The notes under the pieces are model-generated. The model saw nothing but the letters and a program-made list of their open reading frames with translations. It was not told the origin of the DNA and did not search any database. Shown here one piece after another: positions 1 through 5,993 of a stretch of DNA of 10,074 bases. A program made the translations under genes and the position numbers. The stretch comes from Candidatus Kerfeldbacteria bacterium (GTDB taxonomy: Bacteria > Patescibacteriota > Patescibacteriia > PEXW01): assembly GCA_903867845.1 (NCBI GenBank), contig CAIPSZ010000007.1, forward strand, positions 1-10,074, in the 5' to 3' direction. Each line of letters opens with the position of its first letter. Position 1 is the first letter of the stretch.

Positions 1-86
1 CGCGCCCGCACCCATACCATTAGCGCGCACTCGGTTGCGTAACGTGCAGGTCCGACTACCGTATCGTACTTACCTTAAGCCCGACC
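1..86. other. Leader region before first mreB, no gene recognised
   Basis: No gene can be assigned here. One forward frame gives a 13-codon open stretch from the window edge to a TAA at 40-42, which could be the tail of an upstream gene, but it is too short to identify. There is a TTGCGT at 35-40, but no convincing -10 hexamer lies at a 16-18 bp distance, so I do not call a promoter. No Shine-Dalgarno-like sequence precedes the ATG at 87; the immediate upstream bases are pyrimidine-rich or mixed. Confidence 0.3.
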
Positions 87-1100
87 ATGGCATTCTTTGG
101 AAAAAAACTCGGTATTGACCTTGGCACCACGAATACCCTCGTGCACATGCCAGGGAAAGGAATTGTTCTCAACGAACCCTCCGTTGTTGCTATAGCCGTT
201 GCGGACAAACGCGTACTTGCCGTGGGTGTCGAGGCAAAGGAAATGCTCGGCCGAACACCCGATACTATTGTCGCGTCACGTCCGCTCAAGGAAGGGGTTA
301 TTGCCGATTATAAAACTACCGAAGCAATGCTCCGGTACTTCATCAACAAAGCGCTTGGCGGTGTTCGCTTCTTCCGTCCAGAAGTCATGATTGCCGTGCC
401 AGCGGGAATCACCTCTACGGAACGACGTGCCGTCATCGACGCGACCATACAGGCTGGCGCAAAAGCTGCGTACATTATTAAAGAGCCCATTGCGGCAGCC
501 ATTGGTGCCAACATACCCATTGGCTCAGCATCGGGTCACATGATCATCGACATGGGCGGTGGTACGTCTGAAATTGCTGTTATTTCATTGGGCGGAATTG
601 TCGCAAACACCTCGGTGCGCATTGGTGGGAATAAGTTCGATGCGGCCATTCAGGAGTACACCCGGAAGAAGTACGGTGTTGCCATTGGCGAGCGTACAGC
701 CGAAGAACTGAAAATTCAAATTGGTTCTGCCTTACCCATGGAGGAGAAGCTTTCCATGGACGTTCGCGGACGAGATATGGTGAGTGGTTTGCCGACGACG
801 TTACACATGACTTCAGATGATGTAACCGAAGCAGTTCAGAATGAACTGGCTGGGATAGTCCAAGCGGTGAAATCCGTACTGCAGAACACGCCGCCCGAGC
901 TCTCCGCTGATGTGATTGATAAGGGCATGGTCCTCTCCGGTGGGTCGAGTTTGCTCCGGAACATGGATAAGCTTCTTACCCAAACCACCGGTGTACCGGC
1001 ATATGTTGCTGATGAAGCCTTGCTCTGCGTGGCAAAAGGTACAGGGGTCGCTCTGGATAACTTGGAATCGTACAAGCGAAGCGTCCTCGCGACGCGCTAG
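87..1100 (+). CDS. mreB: MreB-family actin-like protein (first paralog)
   Basis: This 337-residue protein has the usual MreB length and fold signatures. MreB is a bacterial actin that polymerises on ATP at the inner membrane face and guides cell-wall synthesis. The phosphate-1 loop is at residues 8-19 (LGIDLGTTNTLV), the catalytic-type Glu at about E133 (KEP), the phosphate-2 loop at 154-162 (IDMGGGTSE), and the adenosine motif at 283-293 (LSGGSSLLRNM). A short N-terminal stretch with two Phe and two Lys could touch the membrane. It differs from the second MreB in this window (7217-8281): KEP instead of EQP, SGGSS instead of TGGGA, a shorter N-terminus and a shorter tail. The ATG at 87 places the phosphate-1 loop at the normal distance from the start, although no ribosome binding site is seen. 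The glycosyltransferase gene starts 2 bp after the stop, so the two are probably co-transcribed. Its exact role beside a second MreB is unknown. Confidence 0.93.
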   Translation: MAFFGKKLGIDLGTTNTLVHMPGKGIVLNEPSVVAIAVADKRVLAVGVEAKEMLGRTPDTIVASRPLKEGVIADYKTTEAMLRYFINKALGGVRFFRPEVMIAVPAGITSTERRAVIDATIQAGAKAAYIIKEPIAAAIGANIPIGSASGHMIIDMGGGTSEIAVISLGGIVANTSVRIGGNKFDAAIQEYTRKKYGVAIGERTAEELKIQIGSALPMEEKLSMDVRGRDMVSGLPTTLHMTSDDVTEAVQNELAGIVQAVKSVLQNTPPELSADVIDKGMVLSGGSSLLRNMDKLLTQTTGVPAYVADEALLCVAKGTGVALDNLESYKRSVLATR

Positions 1101-1102
1101 GT

Positions 1103-2308
1103 ATGCGCATTGGCATTGACGCATCACGTGCGAATCTCGAGCAGCGCACTGGTACCGAATGGTACGCATTCCACCTCATCCGCGCACTCGCCCCGCTCTT
1201 CAAACCAGAAGATCGTATTCGGCTATACGTGAAAGAACCGCTTCGGGTTGAGTGGGGGCCATTGCCCTCGAATGTTCAGGTACGCGTTCTCGGCTGGTGG
1301 CCAACGTTTCTGTGGACGCAACTTCGCCTATCCTGGGAAATCGTGTTCCATCCGGTAGATGTCCTATTCGTACCAGCACACACCATTCCATTCCTCTCGC
1401 CTCGCCGTACGCTGACGACGTTACACGATATTGGATTTGAACACGCGCAAGAGCTCTACGGGCACGAGGCAATTGGAAAACGGAAGTGGACGAAGCGTTT
1501 GCTCAACCTCGGTGTACAAGTGCTTACCTTTGGCCACTACGGTGCAAGCGAGCTTGACTACCACCGTTTTTCAGCGCGTCGTGCCATTGCCAGTTGCCCA
1601 AAAATTATTACTATCTCGGAGTACTCCAAAGAAGATATTTGCACGACGTACGGTGTTGACCCAGAACGAATCATCATCATTCCAAACGCGCACGACGCCA
1701 TCCTGTTCAATGCAAGCGTTCGTGAACGAAAAGCGGAAATTACCGAAGCGAAAGTGCGTGCTGGCGTGACCGCGCCGTACTTGATGACGATTAGTCGTAT
1801 TGAGAAGAAGAAGAACTCCCTTGGTCTCGTTCGAGCATTTGCTTTGCTCGTATCGCAACCAGCGTACGCGCACTTGCAACTACTCCTCGTCGGTAAACCG
1901 GGTCTGGGCTACGAAGCGATTACCCAATTTATCGAGACGAATGGCCTCACCGCGAAAGTGCTCTTTCCGGGATGGACGAGTGAGCGTGACGTCCCACTCC
2001 TCATGGCTGGGGCTGAAGCGTTCATCCTCCCTTCATTTTTTGAAGGTTTTGGCATTCCCGTGATCGAAGCGATGGCAGTAGGAACACCGGTTCTGTGTAG
2101 TAATACCACCGCCCTCCCCGAAGTCGTTGGCGGTGCAGCTGAGCTCTTTGACCCAACATCACCCGAAGCAATTGTTGAAGCGTGTACCGCGGTACTTGGG
2201 AACCCAAACCACCAAGAAGAACTCCGTACTCGAGGAATGGAGCGTGCTTCTGAATTTTCATGGGCACGTAGTGCCGCCCTGCTTATACCGTATTTCTACC
2301 AACTGTAG
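1103..2308 (+). CDS. GT4-family (GT-B fold) glycosyltransferase
   Basis: This 401-residue protein matches retaining family-4 glycosyltransferases of the 'group 1' type, which move a sugar from a nucleotide-sugar donor to a cell-surface glycan, lipid or protein acceptor. The N-terminal Rossmann half begins MRIGIDASR and contains a TLHDI motif near residues 106-110. A switch segment, KIITISEYSKED, lies at about 167-178. The C-terminal half carries the donor-site basic cluster SRIEKKKN at 231-238 and the E-x7-E motif with E314 and E322 (EGFGIPVIE), followed by G327-T328-P329. Between the two halves, residues about 120-160 are longer than is common in the family and rich in aromatic residues and His. 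There is no signal peptide or membrane segment, so it is likely cytosolic or peripheral. It starts 2 bp after mreB with no ribosome binding site, which suggests translational coupling. Donor and acceptor cannot be told from sequence; a role in envelope glycan synthesis is an inference from context. Confidence 0.92.
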   Translation: MRIGIDASRANLEQRTGTEWYAFHLIRALAPLFKPEDRIRLYVKEPLRVEWGPLPSNVQVRVLGWWPTFLWTQLRLSWEIVFHPVDVLFVPAHTIPFLSPRRTLTTLHDIGFEHAQELYGHEAIGKRKWTKRLLNLGVQVLTFGHYGASELDYHRFSARRAIASCPKIITISEYSKEDICTTYGVDPERIIIIPNAHDAILFNASVRERKAEITEAKVRAGVTAPYLMTISRIEKKKNSLGLVRAFALLVSQPAYAHLQLLLVGKPGLGYEAITQFIETNGLTAKVLFPGWTSERDVPLLMAGAEAFILPSFFEGFGIPVIEAMAVGTPVLCSNTTALPEVVGGAAELFDPTSPEAIVEACTAVLGNPNHQEELRTRGMERASEFSWARSAALLIPYFYQL

Positions 2309-2311
2309 GGG

Positions 2312-2342
2312 AAAAGCGCTGCCTTGCCAAAAGTGCATTTTT
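2312..2342 (+). terminator. Possible weak intrinsic terminator after the glycosyltransferase gene
   Basis: This imperfect hairpin lies in the only real spacer of the window. The left arm AAAAGCGCT (2312-2320) pairs with AGTGC (2332-2336) and TTTT (2338-2341), with A2337 bulged, one G-T wobble and an 11-nt loop. It ends in five T residues (2338-2342). The GC core is only five pairs, so termination would be weak or partial. It could equally be a chance structure. Confidence 0.3.
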
Positions 2343-2352
2343 CTTGTACATT
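2324..2352 (+). promoter_or_regulatory. Promoter-like sequence ahead of holB
   Basis: TTGCCA at 2324-2329 and TACATT at 2347-2352 are separated by exactly 17 bp, which resembles a sigma-70 promoter (four and four matches to the consensus hexamers). It overlaps the hairpin of the possible terminator and also the TTG proposed as the holB start at 2344. Transcription from it would begin around 2359, downstream of that TTG. Either the promoter is not real or holB has another start. The call rests on hexamer match, spacing and position only. Confidence 0.3.
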
Positions 2353-3270
2353 CACGCCAGTCTGCGCACACCACTCACCCAGTACCAAGTCGCCTCTATC
2401 GGACACGAATCGCTCGTGGAGGCGTTACGCTTTTACGCAAAAAACTCAAGCTCTGGCCATAGCTTCCTGATTACTGGACAGGATGAACGAAGCGTCACAA
2501 TTCTGGCAGAGTGGTTTAGTCGACGTGCCGTATGTACGAGCGATGGGCCAGAACCTTGTGGAAGCTGCAGTGGCTGTGCCAGCGTGCTACGAAATGATCA
2601 GCAGTTCGTGCTCACTCCCGAACGTGATGACCGTGGGAAGTACAGTATTGCTGCAATCCGGGCAATCCGTGCGAACTTGCAGCTTCTACCAGCAGGCACC
2701 ACCCAGCGAGTGGTTTTCATTCCTGATGCAGAAAACCTCTCGCTAGCCGCGGCAAATGCATTGTTGAAAATTCTTGAAGAACCCGGCATTCGGTGCCGAT
2801 TTGTACTCGCGTCAACTCAACCGCTGCACGTGCCTGCTACAGTACGATCGCGAACCGTGCGGGTATTTGTCCAACCGGTGCCCATAGCGCGCATGCAAGA
2901 AGTTCTGCATCAAGGTGGAATTGCGGTAGGAGATGTAGCACTTCTCACGAAGGTGTTCCCAGGGCAACTCAGCCGCGCTTGGGAATGCGCGCATTCTCCG
3001 GAATCCCTCACTGCAGTCAAACAGTATGACCGTATGGCAACAGCACTTTTGAACAGTGCGCTTGCCGAACGATTGCACGTAGTAGATGTTCTCCTTCCTG
3101 GAAAGACTGATGCTGGCCAAACACGCGCCGTCTTGGGGAACTTCCTTGCCTGCTTTGCCAAGCATGTACCAAAAACACATCTCGCGCACGTACTCAATAC
3201 CTGTCGCACGCTCCGTACGAATGCTAACCCACGCCTTGCTCTAGAATCACTTTTTCTCTCAACCCTATGA
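2344..3270 (+). CDS. holB: DNA polymerase III subunit delta' (clamp-loader, AAA+ type)
   Basis: This 308-residue protein resembles the delta' subunit of the replicative clamp loader, which works with tau/gamma and delta to place the beta clamp on primed DNA. The region IGHESLVEALRF (19-30) matches the start of the AAA+ domain. The Walker A position is degenerate (GQDERSVT, 45-52, no GK), as expected for a non-hydrolysing delta'. Four Cys at C64, C72, C75 and C78 form the typical zinc knuckle. The Walker-B-like region reads IPDAENLSLAAANALLKILE (127-146). The arginine-finger motif, normally SRC, reads SRT at 169-171. The start is uncertain: no ATG or GTG exists between the in-frame stop at 2269-2271 and the TTG at 2344, and there is no ribosome binding site. 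The conserved part starts near residue 14, so TTG is the best choice. The stop overlaps the next start as ATGA. Confidence 0.85.
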   Translation: MYIHASLRTPLTQYQVASIGHESLVEALRFYAKNSSSGHSFLITGQDERSVTILAEWFSRRAVCTSDGPEPCGSCSGCASVLRNDQQFVLTPERDDRGKYSIAAIRAIRANLQLLPAGTTQRVVFIPDAENLSLAAANALLKILEEPGIRCRFVLASTQPLHVPATVRSRTVRVFVQPVPIARMQEVLHQGGIAVGDVALLTKVFPGQLSRAWECAHSPESLTAVKQYDRMATALLNSALAERLHVVDVLLPGKTDAGQTRAVLGNFLACFAKHVPKTHLAHVLNTCRTLRTNANPRLALESLFLSTL

Positions 3271-4331
3271 GACGACTATCGTACGCCATCATTCTCATTC
3301 CACTTTTCTTATCGGCTTGCGCCATACAGTTCCAGACCAGTTCAGGGAATGGCGCGTCCAAGGCAGATGGTGGCATCTTCACATCACTCGACTACGGAGA
3401 CACGTGGACGCAAAAAGTTTTTGTCCGGCAGGAGGTGAAGAGCACAGTGACCATTGGGAACATGGACATTGGGTCAATTACCTTCGATCCAACGGATAGC
3501 ACGACGGCGTATGCAAGCACTTTTGCAAATGGCATTTGGAAGACCGTTGACACTGCGAGTACGTGGACCCAGACAGCCTTGAAGACCGGGTACGTCCAAG
3601 GCTTTGACATTGACGCGCATGAAACGAAAACGCTCTTTGCGGGCGTTGGGAATACCGTGCAAATGTCAACGGATGGTGGAACAACGTGGACAACCGTGTA
3701 CACGAACCAACCGGGCAACACCATTACCCAAGTGCGCATTAGCCCGGCCGATGGGAAGCTTATTTACGCAACGACAAACGGTAACGTGCTTCTCAAGAGC
3801 ACTGACCAGGGGACGACATGGAAAATACTCTACCAATTTCAAGATGATTACGTGAAACGTCTCACGCTCTTGCGTAGTGATCCAAAAATTATGTACGCCG
3901 TTACCACTCGGTCACTATTCCGTTCAACAGATGGTGGCGTAACCTGGAACGATTCAATGGGGCAAGGTCTGGCCGCGGTGAACGGTTTACCGGTAAACGA
4001 TTTTACCTATACCGATCAAAAACCGACGGTCATGTTCGTCGCTTCGAATGCTGGACTCTTTCGAAGCCTGGATGCTGGATCAACGTGGAGGCTTGTCCCC
4101 ACAGTCATTCCAACGAGTACCGTTCCAATTCTCGCCGTCGCAATCAACCCGTTCAACGATAAGGAAATTTACTTTACGGCAGGTGCAACCTTCTATAAAT
4201 CCATCGATAACGGGGTGACCTGGCAAACGCTCAAAACAGTCGCCTCAACTCGAGATTACCGAATCCTCCTCGCCCATCCTCGTCGACCCGGACTGTTTTA
4301 CCTCGGGACGGTCTACGTTAAGAGAAAGTAA
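3267..4331 (+). CDS. Lipoprotein with seven Asp-box (BNR/sortilin-like) repeats
   Basis: The 354-residue product starts with a lipoprotein signal peptide: basic MRR, a hydrophobic stretch, then the lipobox LSAC with the acylated Cys at residue 18. The rest contains seven Asp-box motifs of the form S/T-x-D-x-G-x-T-W, ending at W47, W100 (degenerate, TVDTASTW), W141, W185, W227, W274 and W319. Spacing is 41-53 residues, as in seven-bladed beta-propellers such as BNR-repeat, sortilin VPS10 and Ycf48/HCF136-type proteins. It should be anchored on the outer face of the cytoplasmic membrane. Asp boxes are mainly structural, and I see no catalytic triad that would prove a glycosidase, so no enzyme activity is assigned. 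A binding or assembly-factor role is possible. Its start overlaps the holB stop by 4 bp and frr follows after 4 bp, so it is embedded in a housekeeping operon. Confidence 0.85.
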   Translation: MRRLSYAIILIPLFLSACAIQFQTSSGNGASKADGGIFTSLDYGDTWTQKVFVRQEVKSTVTIGNMDIGSITFDPTDSTTAYASTFANGIWKTVDTASTWTQTALKTGYVQGFDIDAHETKTLFAGVGNTVQMSTDGGTTWTTVYTNQPGNTITQVRISPADGKLIYATTNGNVLLKSTDQGTTWKILYQFQDDYVKRLTLLRSDPKIMYAVTTRSLFRSTDGGVTWNDSMGQGLAAVNGLPVNDFTYTDQKPTVMFVASNAGLFRSLDAGSTWRLVPTVIPTSTVPILAVAINPFNDKEIYFTAGATFYKSIDNGVTWQTLKTVASTRDYRILLAHPRRPGLFYLGTVYVKRK

Positions 4332-4335
4332 CCTT

Positions 4336-4887
4336 ATGTCAATCGCTGAACAACGTAAGGCTGATTTTCAAAAGTCCCTAGAGTTCCTCCAGCAGGAGCT
4401 TTCGGGTTTACGAACTGGCCGAGCGAATCCTTCCATGGTGGAGCACATTGTCGTTGATGCGTACGGTGTACCGACGCCACTGGTCCAGCTGGCGAGCATT
4501 ACCACACCCGAGGCGACGCAACTCCTCATTCAGCCGTGGGACCCCAATGTGGTGAAGAGTGTGGAAAAGGCAATCCAAGCATCACCGCTGGGTATCAACC
4601 CAACTGTGGATGCAACTGGCATTCGCCTCGCGTTCCCACCGCTCACGCAGGAACGGCGGCAAGAGCTCATGAAAGTTGTTCGTGAGAAAGCCGAGATGGC
4701 GCGCGTTTCTGTTCGGGCGATTCGCGAAGACATCCACAAGCAATTGAAGCAAGCCGAGAAAGACGGGGCGCTCTCGGAAGATCAGGTCGAGCAGGAAACG
4801 AAAAGCTTGCAAGCAATTGTCGAGACATTTAACGAGCATATCGCACAGGTGGTAGAAAAGAAGAATACCGAACTCTCGACGATGTAG
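4336..4887 (+). CDS. frr: Ribosome recycling factor
   Basis: This 183-residue protein has the normal RRF length and sequence along its whole extent. RRF works with EF-G to split post-termination ribosomes into subunits. Typical signatures are LRTGRANPSMVE (25-36), the domain-II region with YGVPTPLVQLASI (43-55), PPLTQERRQELMK (101-113) and the conserved Arg-rich helix MARVSVRAIRED (121-132). The gene begins 4 bp after the lipoprotein stop in the context TAACCTTATGT (4329-4339), which recurs exactly at the proS start. A purine stretch, AGAGAAAG, at 4321-4328 is the nearest thing to a ribosome binding site in this window but is a poor match. rseP starts 1 bp after its stop. In many bacteria uppS, cdsA and dxr lie between frr and rseP; here they are absent. 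Confidence 0.97.
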   Translation: MSIAEQRKADFQKSLEFLQQELSGLRTGRANPSMVEHIVVDAYGVPTPLVQLASITTPEATQLLIQPWDPNVVKSVEKAIQASPLGINPTVDATGIRLAFPPLTQERRQELMKVVREKAEMARVSVRAIREDIHKQLKQAEKDGALSEDQVEQETKSLQAIVETFNEHIAQVVEKKNTELSTM

Positions 4888-4888
4888 C

Positions 4889-5989
4889 ATGGGTACACTC
4901 CTCACTTTCATTATCATCCTCGGCGTTCTCGTGTTCGTTCACGAACTCGGGCACTTTGTCGCCGCACGCATTGCCGGTGTTGGGGTGAACGAGTTCGGCT
5001 TTGGCTTCCCGCCAAGGTTGTGGTCGGTGAAGCGCAAGAACACCACCTACAGCGTAAACTGGATTTTCGTCGGGGGGTTTGTACGCTTGCACGGTGAGGA
5101 TGGCGAGGAAAACGATGCGAACAGTTTCACCGTTCAGCGGCCGTGGAAACGTGCGGCAATTCTCCTTGCTGGCGTGGTCATGAATGTGGTGCTTGCCTGG
5201 GTCATTTTTTCAACTGGATTCCTCGTCGGCTTGCCCACGGACGTGACGAGTGGAACGCCAGCGGGTTCGCACCTACGGAACGAGCAAGTGCAAATCGTCG
5301 ATGTGGCCACTGGGAGTGGGGCCGCGAAAGCTGGCTTGCAAACTGGTGATGCCATTGTGAGTCTGAATGGCGTGACGATTACGTCTGTAAGCCAAGCACA
5401 AGAAGTGACGAAAACGGCAGGTGCAGCAACTATTGAAGTCGTGTACCGGCACAGTAACAAAGAGGTGCATGCACCGGTAACCCTGGCGCTCATTCCTGGC
5501 ACAACCACAACTGGTCTAGGCGTTGGTTTGGTCCAGGCTGGGTTGGTATCATTCCCGTTTTTCCAATCATTGTGGGAAGGTATGCGAGCTACCGGAACGT
5601 CACTGGTTGCCATTGTCGTTGCGCTTTGGGGTTTTCTCGTGAATCTCGTCGTGCATCACCAGGTGGGTGCTGACGTTGCTGGGCCGGTCGGTATTGCCGT
5701 GCTCACCGGACAAGTTGCGCGGCTCGGGTTTGCGTACCTGCTCCAATTTGCCGCACTACTCTCACTTAACTTGGCGATCATTAACATTCTCCCAATACCA
5801 GCACTCGATGGTGGTCGCATTCTGTTCCTCATCATCGAGAAGTTGCGGGGAAAGCCGTTGAGCCGGAATGCCGAAGCGCGAATTCACAATACCGGATTCG
5901 TGGCGCTCCTCGCTCTCATTGCACTCGTTACGCTGCGTGATGTCGTTCACCTGCAGTTTATCCAGGATCTTTGGAAGAAAATTTTCTAA
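4889..5989 (+). CDS. rseP: RIP metalloprotease RseP (site-2 protease, M50 family)
   Basis: This 366-residue intramembrane zinc protease carries HELGH at 18-22 in the first membrane segment (zinc ligands H18 and H22, catalytic E19). The second active-site motif, NILPIPALDGGRI, is at 299-311, with D307 as third zinc ligand. GGFVRLHGED at 62-71 is the conserved membrane-associated loop, and GPVGIA (265-270) is also typical. One PDZ-like domain covers roughly residues 130-200 (AAKAGLQTGDAIVSLNG). Membrane segments are predicted near 5-27, 92-114, 238-258, 283-315 and 336-352. The family cleaves membrane-embedded peptides such as anti-sigma factors and remnant signal peptides. At 366 residues with a single PDZ it is shorter than the two-PDZ E. 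coli RseP. The ATG lies 1 bp after the frr stop with no ribosome binding site, implying re-initiation. Confidence 0.96.
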   Translation: MGTLLTFIIILGVLVFVHELGHFVAARIAGVGVNEFGFGFPPRLWSVKRKNTTYSVNWIFVGGFVRLHGEDGEENDANSFTVQRPWKRAAILLAGVVMNVVLAWVIFSTGFLVGLPTDVTSGTPAGSHLRNEQVQIVDVATGSGAAKAGLQTGDAIVSLNGVTITSVSQAQEVTKTAGAATIEVVYRHSNKEVHAPVTLALIPGTTTTGLGVGLVQAGLVSFPFFQSLWEGMRATGTSLVAIVVALWGFLVNLVVHHQVGADVAGPVGIAVLTGQVARLGFAYLLQFAALLSLNLAIINILPIPALDGGRILFLIIEKLRGKPLSRNAEARIHNTGFVALLALIALVTLRDVVHLQFIQDLWKKIF

Positions 5990-5993
5990 CCTT

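Noticed and set aside
1..42. Short open frame at the left edge ending in TAA at 40-42
   Set aside because: Thirteen codons are too few to identify or to call a partial gene.
794..1426. Repeated 13-mer GACGACGTTACAC at 794-806 and 1414-1426
   Set aside because: Both copies lie inside coding sequence in unrelated proteins, with no shared flanks; chance plus codon bias is enough.
3267..4331. Sialidase or other glycoside hydrolase annotation from the Asp boxes
   Set aside because: Asp boxes are structural, and no sialidase Arg triad or other catalytic residues could be identified.
5868..5993. Upstream extension of the ProRS frame giving 450 residues
   Set aside because: The extra 42 residues lie in the rseP coding region and do not look like a ProRS N-terminus, while MYQSHIF at 5994 does.
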